Shown here in pieces: positions 36,320 to 46,165 of a stretch of 63,804 nt of DNA. The stretch lies in NCBI GenBank assembly GCA_946412245.1, contig CAMKGM010000013.1, positions 1 through 63,804 of the forward strand, in the 5' to 3' direction. The first letter of the stretch is position 1; each line of letters begins with the position of its first letter. Position numbers and translations under genes: made by a program. This stretch comes from an uncultured Bacteroidales bacterium (GTDB lineage: Bacteria; Bacteroidota; Bacteroidia; Bacteroidales; Muribaculaceae). The notes beneath the pieces were generated by a model. It saw nothing but the letters and a program-made list of their open reading frames with translations, did not search any database and was not told the origin of the DNA.

Positions 36320-36390
36320 CACAAAGACTGTGGAGCAAAAATCTTAAAAAGGTGTAAATGGGGCTTGCTCAACCTTTTTGAAATCATGAA

Positions 36391-36422
36391 TTTGCTTTGT
36401 TAAAAGATTTTACCTATTTTTG
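36391..36422 (+). promoter_or_regulatory. Two-box promoter for outer-membrane barrel gene
   Basis: TTTG (36391-36394), a 20-nt spacer and TATTTTTG (36415-36422) match the Bacteroidota consensus. The leader to the ATG at 36486 would be about 57 nt. Confidence 0.65.
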
Positions 36423-36485
36423 TGCTGATAAATGGCGAGACTATTAAGGATTGAACAATAAAAACAAACTAAAAATCATTAGACA

Positions 36486-37088
36486 ATGAAAAAGTTTTTT
36501 GCAGCACTCATGTGCATGATTTTAGCCACCGGCGCAGCGATGGCACAAAAACAACTCACCTTTGGTCCCAAAGTGGGTATGGATTTGACAAATTTTTGGG
36601 GCAAGGACTTGCATCACGGCATGCAATTCAATTACCAGGCAGGCATGTTTCTTGAATATCGTTTCACCGACAAGTTCTCACTTGCTCCTGAAGTAGTGTT
36701 TGCTGCTCAAGGCGGGAAAATGGTTGCATCTGTTTTTTATGATGGAGCCTCTTCAGATACAGATTTGTTTTTCCATTTTAACTACATCAATGTGCCTGTA
36801 ATGATGAAGATTTATGCCACTCCCAAATTGAGCATAGACTTTGGCCCTCAGATTGGTTTTAGCGTTTACAGCAAGGCCACTACTAAATCTAAACAAGATA
36901 AAACATATACCAGAGAAGTTGCCGGTGCGAAAAGCGTTGATTTTGGCCTGGGCCTGGGTGCAACCTATAATTTCACCGACCGAGTGTTTGTTCAAGGCCG
37001 TTACACGATGGGAATGACAAAAGTGATTGGAGAACATTATGATGTGAAGAATGGCAACATTCAGTTAGCTGTCGGATATCGTTTCTGA
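36486..37088 (+). CDS. Small outer-membrane beta-barrel protein
   Basis: This 200-residue protein has a signal peptide ending near residue 21 (MKKFFAALMCMILATGAAMAQ) and alternating amphipathic strands ending in an aromatic residue (AVGYRF), as expected for an outer-membrane barrel. The pattern FGPKVGMDLTNFWG and FLEYRFTDKFSLAPEVVF fits the PorT/OMP_b-brl_2 group. Its role, whether structural or as a small porin, is unknown. It has its own promoter and terminator. Confidence 0.85.
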   Translation: MKKFFAALMCMILATGAAMAQKQLTFGPKVGMDLTNFWGKDLHHGMQFNYQAGMFLEYRFTDKFSLAPEVVFAAQGGKMVASVFYDGASSDTDLFFHFNYINVPVMMKIYATPKLSIDFGPQIGFSVYSKATTKSKQDKTYTREVAGAKSVDFGLGLGATYNFTDRVFVQGRYTMGMTKVIGEHYDVKNGNIQLAVGYRF

Positions 37089-37114
37089 AGTTCAGACCAT
37101 AATTAGAGATAAAG

Positions 37115-37146
37115 GCTCGCTAAGTTTGGATTTGGCGAGCTTTTTT
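37115..37146 (+). terminator. Terminator after outer-membrane barrel gene
   Basis: GCTCGC (37115-37120) pairs with GCGAGC (37135-37140), followed directly by TTTTTT. Confidence 0.8.
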
Positions 37147-37156
37147 GTGGTATGGG

Positions 37157-37187
37157 TTTGATTAGATGAAATAAATGTGTATATTTG
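37157..37187 (+). promoter_or_regulatory. Two-box promoter for 199-aa exported protein
   Basis: TTTG (37157-37160), a 19-nt spacer and TATATTTG (37180-37187) match the consensus very well. Confidence 0.7.
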
Positions 37188-37221
37188 CGGATAGAATGTT
37201 CCATTAAAAAACGGATTGATT

Positions 37222-37821
37222 ATGAAAAGGATATCATTGGCAATGCTTTTTGCCAGCTACATGCTGGCCATGATGGCGCAATTCAGTTTCAAAGTGAACT
37301 ATAAAGGCGCGAAACCCACCATCACCGACATGGCATGGGCCTACTGCAACTTCATGGACGACCCCAACGAACCTGGCGACAAGCCGTCGAACGCCATTTT
37401 GCAAGCGCTGATTCAGTATCGCAACGGCTTGCCTCAATATGATGACGATGTGACATTTGTAGTAGATGAGAAAAACGGCTACATCCTGTATGAGTACAAA
37501 CACGATACAGGGGTAACCCGAATGGAGATGTGCTACTGGAACGAGGCCGATGGCAAGCACAAGCTGTTTGCCTTCAATAATATGGCTTCGATTGTGGACG
37601 ATGAGCCCTTGTCCACCGAGACAACCGGCATGACATTTTGCCGTTACAATAATGCGACCAAGAAGATGACCCTCTGTGACCCGCCGGGTTTTGAGATTGA
37701 CTACTGGAGTGCCTATGCTCTGCCGCGCACGGGCAAGAACATCACTGTGACCAAGTTCCTTAAAAACGGGCAGACGACCAAGAAGACACTCAAGTGGAAC
37801 GGGAAGCGATTCAGCTACTGA
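37222..37821 (+). CDS. Exported protein, family not recognised
   Basis: I do not recognise this 199-residue protein. It starts at the ATG at 37222 with a signal peptide (MKRISLAMLFASYMLAMMAQ). The mature part has short beta-rich stretches and conserved-looking FSFKVNYKGAKPTITDMAWAY and DDVTFVVDEKNGYILYEY, with two Cys residues and no membrane segment. It has a well-formed promoter of its own. A periplasmic or surface location is inferred. Confidence 0.75.
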   Translation: MKRISLAMLFASYMLAMMAQFSFKVNYKGAKPTITDMAWAYCNFMDDPNEPGDKPSNAILQALIQYRNGLPQYDDDVTFVVDEKNGYILYEYKHDTGVTRMEMCYWNEADGKHKLFAFNNMASIVDDEPLSTETTGMTFCRYNNATKKMTLCDPPGFEIDYWSAYALPRTGKNITVTKFLKNGQTTKKTLKWNGKRFSY

Positions 37822-37840
37822 TTCTATCTTTTGAAAAACG

Positions 37841-37880
37841 AAAAAAAACAAAGCAAGTGGCTGAAATTCAGTCACTTGCT
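37841..37880 (-). terminator. Terminator for tRNA-Pro
   Basis: On the minus strand AAGCAAGTG and CACTTGCTT form the base of a hairpin extended by CTGA/TCAG, followed by a run of eight T (plus-strand A at 37841-37848). It lies just after the tRNA 3' end. Confidence 0.75.
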
Positions 37881-37885
37881 TGCGG

Positions 37886-37959
37886 TCGGGGTAACAGGAT
37901 TCGAACTTGTGACCTCCTGCTCCCAAAGCAGGCGCGCTAACCAACTGCGCTACACCCCG
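37886..37959 (-). tRNA. tRNA-Pro (anticodon TGG)
   Basis: A complete cloverleaf is readable on the minus strand. The acceptor stem is CGGGGTG with TACCCCG, the D stem GCGC/GCGC, and the anticodon stem CCTGC/GCAGG around TTTGGGA (anticodon TGG). The T arm has TTCGAAT, with one A-C mismatch in its stem. C1-G72 and A73 fit tRNA-Pro. CCA is not encoded. It has its own promoter and terminator. Confidence 0.95.
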
Positions 37960-38010
37960 AATTGTGTTGTTATAGCACTTTGAACGAGCGTTGTCGCTGA
38001 AAATGCGTTG

Positions 38011-38042
38011 CAAAGGTAGTACTATTTTTCAAATATGGCAAA
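38011..38042 (-). promoter_or_regulatory. Two-box promoter for tRNA-Pro
   Basis: The minus strand carries TTTG (38039-38042), a 20-nt spacer and TACCTTTG (38011-38018), about 50 nt before the tRNA 5' end. Confidence 0.7.
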
Positions 38043-38102
38043 TTAATCATGAAAAAATGAAGTTTTTAACGTTGCAAGGTGGATAAAGTGCGCTAAAAGT
38101 AT

Positions 38103-38110
38103 TAATTTTG
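38103..38110 (+). promoter_or_regulatory. -7 promoter box for aspS operon
   Basis: TAATTTTG matches TAnnTTTG, 54 nt before the aspS start codon. The -33 region is weak. Confidence 0.45.
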
Positions 38111-38163
38111 TGGGTTAAAATCAAAACAACCGGAATATTACGAAACATAAAAACATAAAAACC

Positions 38164-39939
38164 ATGTACAGAACGAAGACTTGCGGCGAACTCCGCATGA
38201 GCAATGTTGGCGAGATTGTTACGCTCGCCGGATGGGTGCAGCGCACCCGTAAAATGGGCGGTATGACCTTTGTGGACCTGCGCGACCGCTACGGTATTAC
38301 TCAAATTGTGTTTAACAACGAGGTTGACGCAGCCTTGTGTGAAAAGGCTAATCAGTTGGGTCGCGAATTTGTGATTCAAATTAAAGGTCAAGTGGCCGAG
38401 CGTTCGAACAAGAATGCTAAAATGCCCACCGGCGATATTGAGATTATCGCCAGCGAGCTCACGGTGCTCAGTCCCAGCATCACCCCGCCGTTCACCATCG
38501 AGGATGTGAGCGATGGCGGCGATGACCTGCGCATGAAATATCGCTATTTGGACCTGCGTCGCAGTGTGGTGCGCCGCAACCTGGAGTTGCGTCACAATAT
38601 GGCCATCCTGGTGCGCAACTTCCTTGACGCTAAAGACTTTATTGAGGTTGAAACCCCCATTCTCATCGGTTCAACGCCCGAGGGCGCTCGCGACTTTGTG
38701 GTGCCTTCGCGCATGAATCCCGGCCAGTTCTATGCACTGCCCCAGAGTCCTCAAACGCTCAAACAGCTGCTCATGGTAGCCGGTTTTGACCGCTACTTCC
38801 AGATTGCCAAGTGCTTCCGCGACGAGGACCTGCGTGCCGACCGTCAGCCCGAGTTCACGCAGATTGACTGCGAGATGAGCTTCGTGGACCAGGAAGATGT
38901 GATTGAAATCTTCGAGGACCTCGCTCGTCACCTGTTCAAGGAAGTGCGCGGCGTGGAACTGCCTGCCAAACTGCAGCAGATGACCTGGCACGAGGCTATG
39001 CGCCTGTACGGTAGCGACAAGCCCGACCTACGCTTCGGCATGACCTTTGTGGAAGTGATGGATGTGATGAAGAAAGGCAAATTCTCGGTGTTCGACGATG
39101 CGGCTTACATTGGCGGCATTTGCGTGCCCGGTTGCGCCGATTACACCCGCAAGCAACTCGACCAACTCACCGACTTTGTGAAGCGTCCGCAAGTGGGCGC
39201 CAAAGGCCTGGTGTATGTGAAATACAACGCCGACGGCACCATCAAGAGTAGTGTCGACAAATTCTATGATCAGAACGACTTGCTCGAACTCAAGCAGGCC
39301 ATGGGTGCCAACGATGGCGACTTGGTGCTCATCTTGAGCGGCGACAATGCCAACAAGACCCGCGTGCAGCTGTGCTCACTGCGTCTGGAGATGGGCGAGC
39401 GTCTGGGCCTGCGCGACAAGGACAAATTCGAGTGCCTGTGGATTGTCGACTTCCCGCTCTTTGAGTGGAGCGATGAGGAACAGCGCCTCATGGCCACTCA
39501 TCACCCCTTCACCATGCCCAATCCCGACGACATTCCGCTGCTCGACACGCATCCCGAGCAGGTACGCGCCAAGGCCTACGACTTTGTGTGCAACGGCATT
39601 GAGGTGGGCGGTGGTAGCCTTCGTATCCATGACGGCGAACTGCAGGCCAAGATGTTCAAGATTTTGGGCTTCACCCCCGAGCAGGCCATGGCACAGTTTG
39701 GCTTCCTGATCAATGCCTTCAAGTTTGGTGCGCCTCCTCATGCAGGTCTCGCCTTTGGGTTCGACCGTTTCGTGTCGATCATGGCAGGCCTCGACAGCAT
39801 TCGCGACTGCATCGCCTTCCCGAAGAACAACAGCGGCCGCGATGTGATGCTCGACGCTCCCAGCCCCATTGCGCAGGCTCAGCTCGACGAGCTCTATCTC
39901 AATGTTGACGAAGCCCGTGTGAAAGCGCTCGGCAAGTAA
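38164..39939 (+). CDS. aspS: Aspartyl-tRNA synthetase
   Basis: This 591-residue class II synthetase has an N-terminal OB-fold anticodon-binding domain ([23 protein letters not shown] region), motif 2 in [18 protein letters not shown], a bacterial insertion domain and motif 3 in [15 protein letters not shown]. Length is as expected. It heads a plus-strand unit: 12 nt separate it from the Nif3-like gene, and the zinc-ribbon gene follows. Confidence 0.98.
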   Translation: MYRTKTCGELRMSNVGEIVTLAGWVQRTRKMGGMTFVDLRDRYGITQIVFNNEVDAALCEKANQLGREFVIQIKGQVAERSNKNAKMPTGDIEIIASELTVLSPSITPPFTIEDVSDGGDDLRMKYRYLDLRRSVVRRNLELRHNMAILVRNFLDAKDFIEVETPILIGSTPEGARDFVVPSRMNPGQFYALPQSPQTLKQLLMVAGFDRYFQIAKCFRDEDLRADRQPEFTQIDCEMSFVDQEDVIEIFEDLARHLFKEVRGVELPAKLQQMTWHEAMRLYGSDKPDLRFGMTFVEVMDVMKKGKFSVFDDAAYIGGICVPGCADYTRKQLDQLTDFVKRPQVGAKGLVYVKYNADGTIKSSVDKFYDQNDLLELKQAMGANDGDLVLILSGDNANKTRVQLCSLRLEMGERLGLRDKDKFECLWIVDFPLFEWSDEEQRLMATHHPFTMPNPDDIPLLDTHPEQVRAKAYDFVCNGIEVGGGSLRIHDGELQAKMFKILGFTPEQAMAQFGFLINAFKFGAPPHAGLAFGFDRFVSIMAGLDSIRDCIAFPKNNSGRDVMLDAPSPIAQAQLDELYLNVDEARVKALGK

Positions 39940-39951
39940 ACTACACCACTC

Positions 39952-40743
39952 ATGAAAATCAGCGAAATCACTCAGGCCATTGAGGCGTTTGCTCCGCTCA
40001 GTCTGCAAGAGGACTACGACAATGCCGGCATGCAAGTGGGTAACCCCGAAGCCGAGGTTACCGGCGTGCTGCTGTGCACCGACGTGCGTGAAGATACCCT
40101 TGATGAGGCGATAGAGCGCGGCGCTAACCTCATTATCTCGCACCACCCGCTCATCTTTCATGGACTCAAGAAGATAGTGGGCAACAGTTACATAGAGCGC
40201 ATCGTGACTCGGGCCATCAAGAACGACATCTCCATCTATGCCGCCCACACCAACATGGACAGTGCGCAAGGGGGAGTCAACTTCAAGATAGCCCAGAAAC
40301 TGGGCATGCGCAATGTGCAGGTGCTGGAGTCTCAGCCGCCGCACGCGGGCTACGATGCTCCCAGCGGCTTGGGCGTGATAGGTGAGGTTGACCCCATCGA
40401 TGCGATTCCGTTCCTGAAGCGTGTGAAGGAGGTGTTTGAGGTGGCTGCCGTGCGCTACAGCGGCGATACCGACCGGCAGGTGAGTCGCATCGCCTTGTGT
40501 GGTGGGGCAGGGGCCTTTCTCATGAAAAAAGCCCTGGAACTACGTGCCGATGTCTTCATTACCGGCGACATGAAGTATCACGACTTCATGGGCTATGAAA
40601 ATCGCATAATTTTGGCCGATATAGGACATTATGAGAGCGAACATTTCACAAAAGAGATTTTTTATGAGATAATTATGAAAAAAAATCCTACCTTTGCAGT
40701 TGATTTTGCTAAATCTGAAAAAAATCAAATTAAATATTTGTAA
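39952..40743 (+). CDS. Nif3-like dinuclear metal-centre protein
   Basis: This 263-residue protein carries the family pattern: DNAGMQVGNPEAEVTGVLLCTDV, SHHPLIFHGLK, AAHTNMDSA and, near the C-terminus, DIGHYESE. The His and Glu residues in these motifs bind two metal ions. Family members form hexamers; a hydrolase role (GTP cyclohydrolase I type 2 annotation) is not well proven. Its position next to a coiled-coil zinc-ribbon gene is a conserved pairing. Confidence 0.94.
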   Translation: MKISEITQAIEAFAPLSLQEDYDNAGMQVGNPEAEVTGVLLCTDVREDTLDEAIERGANLIISHHPLIFHGLKKIVGNSYIERIVTRAIKNDISIYAAHTNMDSAQGGVNFKIAQKLGMRNVQVLESQPPHAGYDAPSGLGVIGEVDPIDAIPFLKRVKEVFEVAAVRYSGDTDRQVSRIALCGGAGAFLMKKALELRADVFITGDMKYHDFMGYENRIILADIGHYESEHFTKEIFYEIIMKKNPTFAVDFAKSEKNQIKYL

Positions 40744-40745
40744 CA

Positions 40746-41525
40746 ATGGCTACAAAACAAGACAAAGAACTCACCGTTGAAGAGCGTCTGAAACTGCTCT
40801 ATCAATTACAGACCATTCTCTCTGAAGTTGACCGTATTAAGACGTTGCGTGGTGAACTGCCGCTGGAAGTGCAGGACCTCGAAGACGAGATTGAAGGACT
40901 CCAGACTCGCGTGAACAATTATAACTCGCAAATTGAAGACCTGGAGACTAACATTAAGAATCAGAACAAAGCCATCGATCAGGCTTCCGATCTCATCGAC
41001 AAGTATACCAAGGATCAAGACAATGTGCGCAATAATCGTGAGTATGATTATTTGCTCAAGGAGATTGAGTATCAGCATCTCAACATTGAACTTGCCGAGA
41101 AGAAAATCAATGAGGCTACCCGTCACATCGAGACTCTGAAAGTGGACGTGCAGGGCGCACAAGAGCAACTTGCCGACAGTGAGCATGTGCTTGCCGAGAA
41201 AAAGGGCGAGCTTGACGAAATCGTTTCGGAAACCCGTCAGGACGAGGAGAAACTTCGTGAGAAAGCCAAGAGAATCGAGGGTAAGATGGACGACACTCGC
41301 CTGCTCACCGCCTTCAAGCGCATTCGCAAGAATGCCCGCAACGGTTTGGGCGTGGTTTATGTGCAGCGTAATGCCTGCGGTGGTTGCTTTAACCGCATTC
41401 CCGCGCAGCGCCAAATGGAAATCAAGCTCCACAAGAAGATTATCGTGTGCGAATATTGCGGTCGAATCCTCATCGATCCTGAGATTGCCGGCATTAGCGA
41501 TGTCGACGCAAAGAACCAGGGTTAA
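40746..41525 (+). CDS. Coiled-coil C4-type zinc-ribbon protein
   Basis: This 259-residue protein is mostly a long antiparallel coiled coil (about residues 10-190). It ends in a zinc ribbon made of CGGCFNRIP and CEYCGRIL at about 213-240. It starts 2 nt after the Nif3-like gene's stop codon. The family resembles HP0958/FlgZ-type proteins that bind RNA or partner proteins; its task in non-flagellated Bacteroidota is unknown. Confidence 0.93.
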   Translation: MATKQDKELTVEERLKLLYQLQTILSEVDRIKTLRGELPLEVQDLEDEIEGLQTRVNNYNSQIEDLETNIKNQNKAIDQASDLIDKYTKDQDNVRNNREYDYLLKEIEYQHLNIELAEKKINEATRHIETLKVDVQGAQEQLADSEHVLAEKKGELDEIVSETRQDEEKLREKAKRIEGKMDDTRLLTAFKRIRKNARNGLGVVYVQRNACGGCFNRIPAQRQMEIKLHKKIIVCEYCGRILIDPEIAGISDVDAKNQG

Positions 41526-41550
41526 ATTCTCACACACATTATATAATACA

Positions 41551-41585
41551 AATCCCTCCTGCCATGATGGCGGGAGGGATTTTGT
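41551..41585 (+). terminator. Terminator of aspS operon
   Basis: AATCCCTCCTGCCA and TGGCGGGAGGGATT pair over 14 bp with one G-T wobble around a 3-nt loop, followed by TTG and further T residues. Confidence 0.85.
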
Positions 41586-41618
41586 TATTGCAGTTATGCT
41601 TATAACTGAAACTTCACA

Positions 41619-43985
41619 TTAGTGTGAACCGAGGATGAGGTTGATCAAGGCAGTGACATCAGAAACATTGACGCTGCCGTTGTTGTCAACGTCGGCACGG
41701 GTCTTGTTCATGGTCTCGGTGCCCAGAATCATGTTCACCAGCGTAGTCACATCGCTCACATTTACTGCACCGTCGCCATTCACGTCACCTCTGAGGCCGG
41801 TACTGCCCACAACTTGGTATGAAGTGGTCTTGACCGCTTGGACGGTATTATTCTGGTCATAATAGTAGATGACGGCCATGTATCTGGCAGGTTCAAGGTT
41901 GGGGCAAGTGAAGTATTGCGTGGTGGAAGCGTTACCTGAAAGGTTAATGCCTTTCATCATACTTTTCAAGAAGCTATAGTTATTAGTGTTGCCTATTTGC
42001 TTGTAGAATTTCACCAAGATATAGTCATTGTAGGCAGTAGACTTGTTATTCTTGATGGTAACCACAAGCGGGAAAGTGGTGCCTGACAACTTGTCTCCGT
42101 CATAGACACCCGTGACCGAGTAGGTTGCCGTGAGGGCGGCAGCCGAAAGCGCCTCGACGTTGACCGAACCGGTGCAGTACACGTTCTCGCCTTTACTATC
42201 GGCAGTGACCTTGAGCGTGTTAGTGCCTGTGGCTGTGGGGATGTACTCAATAGAGACAGCTCCGCTTGAGCCATTTGGGAGATAGAGGGAGTTGGCACCA
42301 ACCAGAACGTTGTTAGCCCACAAGTAGAAAGGAATGTCGTCATTGAAGATGTGGTTGGTGACGAAAAGCCTCACCTGGAGAGGTCGATTGATTTTCTTGA
42401 TGAGGCCATAGGAGTTGATAGAAGCAGTCACACCGTTGGTTGCTCCGGTTTTTGAGACGGTGAGTGTGAGCGTGTTGCCGTTGATAACCGCCTTGATGAA
42501 ATTGCAACCGGAGTAGTGCGACGGGAACCAGGTGTGGTTGCTGCTCTGCTTGCTGATGGGTCGCAGATAGTAGGTTCCGTTGGGCAAGTCTTTGCCGAAG
42601 TTAATAGACCTGTTGAACGCTTTATATTCCATGGCATTAAAAGATTGGTTGGTAAAGTTGGAATAATACTGTTTTTGAGTATAACCGTCGTAGGTGTATA
42701 CACCCCATCCCAAATCGTAAGTGCGTGCCACGGGAGAATGGTTGTAATGGTTGGCCGTTACATTGATTGTAAATGCGTCGTTTGAGCTGCTGCGGGTGTA
42801 GGTGGTCTTCTCGACACTCAGGCTATAGCATTCGGTCACAGAGTTGAACTCGCTGGTGGACGTCGTGTTGGGTTGGAGGCCGATGATGATGCGTTGATGC
42901 ATATTATAGCCGTTGTTGCCCTGAATGCTACCGGTGCCGCCACCTTGCGGGTAGAGAGCCGAAAGCAGGAAATAGCCGTCGTAGCTGCCATACCAACCCC
43001 AGTTATAGTGATAATATCCCTTCCCGTCATATCCGTCGACGATGAAAGCGTGCCCACCTTTGTGCTTGAAACCCGCATGCAAGACGGGGCGCTTGTTGTT
43101 GAGTTCGTTGAGAATGGCGTTCTCCCAAGTGGTGTAGTTATAATCACAACGAAACATTTGGCGTGCTTTTGTGCTGAATTTGAAAAAGTCGGTAAATACT
43201 TCACAGCCGTCATGGCCACTCGAGCCATTAACGCCATAGTCCATTTGCACGGCCTGCCCACAGTAGCGCATGAGTTTAGCCACAGCGGCGTTGGCGGTGT
43301 TGGTGGTCGATGTTTCGTTACTATTGTAGTAGTTAACCATAGAACTCCAGTCGAACGAAGTGGCGGGGAGCTGACTCAGGTTCTGGTTGATAGCGGCTGA
43401 TGTGTAGGCAGGGATGGCGACGCTGGTCGATGTAGGCCACTTGTGGTAGTACATGATTTGCGCCATAGCGGTGGCAGTGCATCCTGTCACGCAATAGTCG
43501 TTGTTCACTTTCGGACATTGAAAATAGAAAGGAGCGTCTTGTCCCCATTGGCTTGTGGTCAGTGGTTGCACGGCCGCTTTTTCGGCTTTGGGTGCTACTT
43601 GGGCCGGGGTATAATCGCTACTGAGCGAGGATATTTCCTCGGCATAGCTGTCAAGCATGTCCTGCATGCCGGGAGGCACGGTGCTAGGGTCGAATGAGCC
43701 CCGGTCGCTGTAGCCCAATACTTGTTCGGTGCGGTCGTCTCCGCTCACAATGACAAAACCCTTGGCCTGTTGTGCGTTGAACACATAGTAGGCTGCCGGG
43801 GCTTGTGCGGTTGTAGCGTTGCTGCGTGGAGCCTTGATGGGCTGCGCTTGGGCAATGTTGCCCATGCCCCGTTGCAACATGAACTGTGCGGCGATGGTGC
43901 GGGCCGCGTTTTCACTCACTTGAGCCGCTTGCAGCAAGCCAGCTGCAAGCAGTGCCATACTAAGGGTCAGAATAAATTTTTTCAT
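41619..43985 (-). CDS. Secreted C10 (streptopain-like) cysteine peptidase with C-terminal dockerin-like module
   Basis: This 788-residue protein has a signal peptide (MKKFILTLSMALLAAGLLQA) and a propeptide of roughly 120 residues. The C10 catalytic domain has Cys169 in CVTGCTATAMAQIMYYHKW and His312 in GGHAFIVDGYDG, followed by YYHYNWGW. Beta-sandwich segments fill about 380-725. The last 56 residues form two EF-hand-like repeats (GDVNGDGAVNVSDVTTLVNM and DVDNNGSVNVSDVTALINL), ending three residues before the stop. This end takes the place of a usual T9SS C-terminal domain. It should act outside the cell on proteins. Confidence 0.93.
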   Translation of the reverse strand: MKKFILTLSMALLAAGLLQAAQVSENAARTIAAQFMLQRGMGNIAQAQPIKAPRSNATTAQAPAAYYVFNAQQAKGFVIVSGDDRTEQVLGYSDRGSFDPSTVPPGMQDMLDSYAEEISSLSSDYTPAQVAPKAEKAAVQPLTTSQWGQDAPFYFQCPKVNNDYCVTGCTATAMAQIMYYHKWPTSTSVAIPAYTSAAINQNLSQLPATSFDWSSMVNYYNSNETSTTNTANAAVAKLMRYCGQAVQMDYGVNGSSGHDGCEVFTDFFKFSTKARQMFRCDYNYTTWENAILNELNNKRPVLHAGFKHKGGHAFIVDGYDGKGYYHYNWGWYGSYDGYFLLSALYPQGGGTGSIQGNNGYNMHQRIIIGLQPNTTSTSEFNSVTECYSLSVEKTTYTRSSSNDAFTINVTANHYNHSPVARTYDLGWGVYTYDGYTQKQYYSNFTNQSFNAMEYKAFNRSINFGKDLPNGTYYLRPISKQSSNHTWFPSHYSGCNFIKAVINGNTLTLTVSKTGATNGVTASINSYGLIKKINRPLQVRLFVTNHIFNDDIPFYLWANNVLVGANSLYLPNGSSGAVSIEYIPTATGTNTLKVTADSKGENVYCTGSVNVEALSAAALTATYSVTGVYDGDKLSGTTFPLVVTIKNNKSTAYNDYILVKFYKQIGNTNNYSFLKSMMKGINLSGNASTTQYFTCPNLEPARYMAVIYYYDQNNTVQAVKTTSYQVVGSTGLRGDVNGDGAVNVSDVTTLVNMILGTETMNKTRADVDNNGSVNVSDVTALINLILGSH

Positions 43986-44018
43986 TATTATAGTGTTGTT
44001 GAATCATGCATGAAAATG

Positions 44019-44026
44019 CAAATATA
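44019..44026 (-). promoter_or_regulatory. -7 promoter box for C10 peptidase gene
   Basis: The minus strand reads TATATTTG, matching TAnnTTTG, 33 nt upstream of the start codon. Confidence 0.5.
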
Positions 44027-44105
44027 ATGAAAATAAGCGAATTATCCGAGTCATCATCAAAATAAATTGAACTACAAAAATTCTGATTACCGAATTTGGT
44101 AGAAA

Positions 44106-44139
44106 AAAACCGTTCCACGAGAATTCGCAGAACGGTTTT
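44106..44139 (-). terminator. Terminator of pyrBI-flavin reductase-glyA operon
   Basis: AAAACCGTTC (44106-44115) pairs with GAACGGTTTT (44130-44139) around a 14-nt loop. On the minus strand it is followed by TTTC, 54 nt past the glyA stop codon. Confidence 0.8.
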
Positions 44140-44192
44140 GTGAGAATGTTGTCGGGCAACGGGTGCTCGACAAATTGAATGTTGCCGGTGTA

Positions 44193-45473
44193 TTACCAGG
44201 CGAACATGGGATAATCTTTCATGATGTCGTTGACTTTTGCACGGACAGCGGCGATGTTGGCCTCGCTCTCGGGGTTCTGGAGAACGGTGTCCATCAGTTC
44301 AACGATTTCGGGCATGAGTTCTTCCTTGGCACCACGGGTGGTGATGGCGGGAGTACCCACACGCAGACCGCTGGTCTGGAAGGCGCTACGATCATCGTAG
44401 GGCACCATGTTCTTGTTCACGGTGATGTCGGCAGCAACGAGCGCGTTCTCGGCAACCTTACCGGTCAGTTCGGGGAACTTGGTGCGGAGGTCGATGAGGA
44501 TGCAGTGGTTGTCGGTGCCACCTGAGCAAATCTTGTAACCCTTGTCAATGAGAGCCTGTGCCATAACGGCAGCATTCTTCTTCACCTGGAGTGCATAGTC
44601 CTTGAATTCGGGCTGGAGAGCCTCGCCAAAGGCAACAGCCTTAGCAGCGATGACATGCTCGAGCGGGCCGCCCTGCACGCCGGGGAACACGGCGCTATCG
44701 ATGAGCGACGACATCTTGCGAATCACGCCCTTCTTGGTTGTCTTGCCCCAAGGATTGTCAAAGTCCTTGCCAATGAGAATGATACCGCCACGAGGACCAC
44801 GCAGGGTCTTGTGGGTGGTACTGGTCACGATGTGAGCATATTTCAAGGGGTTCTCGAGCAAACCTGCAGCGATGAGGCCGGCGGGGTGAGCCATGTCGAC
44901 CATAAAGATGGCGCCCACTTCGTCAGCAATCTTGCGCATGCGTGCGTAGTCCCATTCGCGGCTATAGGCACTGGCGCCACCCACGATCAGCTTGGGACGC
45001 TCGCGGCGAGCCACCTCTTCCATCATGTCGTAGTCCACGAGGTTGGTGTCGGCGGTCACGTTATATTCGCACTGGGTGTAGTTCAGACCCGAGAAGTTCA
45101 CCGGGCTACCGTGTGACAGGTGTCCGCCCATTGACAGGTTCAGACCCATGAATTTGTCGCCGGGTTTCAAGCAAGCCAGGAAGACGGCCATGTTGGCCTG
45201 TGCGCCACTGTGAGGCTGCACGTTGGCATACTCGGCTCCGAAGAGTTTCTTGATGCGCTCGATGGCGAGGTTTTCGCTCTCATCTACGCACTGGCAACCG
45301 CCATAGTAGCGGTGTCCGGGATAACCCTCGGCATACTTGTTGGTCAAGCAGCTGCCCATGGCTTGCATCACTTGTTCGCTCACGAAGTTCTCGCTGGCGA
45401 TGAGCTCGATGCCGTGTAACTGACGGTTGTGTTCTTTCTCAATGATGTTGAAAATTTCAATGTCTCTTTGCAT
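44193..45473 (-). CDS. glyA: Serine hydroxymethyltransferase
   Basis: This 426-residue PLP enzyme converts serine and tetrahydrofolate to glycine and methylene-tetrahydrofolate. The PLP lysine lies in [15 protein letters not shown] near residue 230, and the N-terminal [17 protein letters not shown] is typical. Length is normal. It is the last gene of the minus-strand unit that begins with pyrB, 98 nt after the flavin reductase gene. A shared link to one-carbon and pyrimidine metabolism (thymidylate synthesis) is plausible. Confidence 0.98.
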   Translation of the reverse strand: MQRDIEIFNIIEKEHNRQLHGIELIASENFVSEQVMQAMGSCLTNKYAEGYPGHRYYGGCQCVDESENLAIERIKKLFGAEYANVQPHSGAQANMAVFLACLKPGDKFMGLNLSMGGHLSHGSPVNFSGLNYTQCEYNVTADTNLVDYDMMEEVARRERPKLIVGGASAYSREWDYARMRKIADEVGAIFMVDMAHPAGLIAAGLLENPLKYAHIVTSTTHKTLRGPRGGIILIGKDFDNPWGKTTKKGVIRKMSSLIDSAVFPGVQGGPLEHVIAAKAVAFGEALQPEFKDYALQVKKNAAVMAQALIDKGYKICSGGTDNHCILIDLRTKFPELTGKVAENALVAADITVNKNMVPYDDRSAFQTSGLRVGTPAITTRGAKEELMPEIVELMDTVLQNPESEANIAAVRAKVNDIMKDYPMFAW

Positions 45474-45571
45474 ATAGATAAATGTCTTTAAAAGGTTATT
45501 TCAGGTTAGTTTTGAAAATGCGACCGCTAAGGTAGTGATTATTTTTGAGATAGTCGCTTTTTTTCATGGGT

Positions 45572-46135
45572 TTATTTTTTCTTAACAGTCCACCCGAAGT
45601 GTCCCAGACGTTTGCCCAGGGTGTAATACTGGCCATGGCAATAGGTGATAAGGCCTGCGCGTTCCATGTCGAACTTGCCCGTTTCGGCATCAAGATAGGC
45701 ATCGTCAGCTATCACGTTCATCACCTCGGCAATGAACATATCGTGCGTGCCCAAACGCATGATGTCGCGCACGCAGCACTCAATACTCATGGGCGACTCC
45801 TCGATGTAGGGGGCTGCCACTTGAATGCCCTTGACGGGCGTGAGGCCCATCTCGCGAAACTTGTCGTAGTCACGGCCAGAGCGCACGCCGCACCAGTCGG
45901 TGGCACGCGCCAGCCGCTCGGTAGTGAGGTTGAGGGTGAATGCCATGTTGCGCTCTATGATGGCATGGCTGTGCCGCTCTTTGCGAATGGACACATAGCA
46001 CATGGGCGGGTCGGAACAGATGGTTCCTGTCCATGCCGCGGTCAGCACGTTATATTCTTCGGGATTTGCCCCGCACGACACGAGCAGTGCCGGCAAGGGA
46101 TAAATCATGGTTCCTGGTCGCCAGCACTGCTTCAT
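45572..46135 (-). CDS. Flavin reductase family protein
   Basis: This 187-residue protein has the FMN-binding split-barrel pattern: PLPALLVSCGANPEEYNVLTAAW, then PPMCYVSIRKERHS, and FTLNLTTERLARATDWCG. Members bind FMN and reduce flavin or act as flavoredoxins. The partner is unknown. It lies 30 nt after pyrI and before glyA in the same direction. Confidence 0.9.
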   Translation of the reverse strand: MKQCWRPGTMIYPLPALLVSCGANPEEYNVLTAAWTGTICSDPPMCYVSIRKERHSHAIIERNMAFTLNLTTERLARATDWCGVRSGRDYDKFREMGLTPVKGIQVAAPYIEESPMSIECCVRDIMRLGTHDMFIAEVMNVIADDAYLDAETGKFDMERAGLITYCHGQYYTLGKRLGHFGWTVKKK

Positions 46136-46165
46136 ATCGTTGCGATTATGTGAGTAGAATCGATA

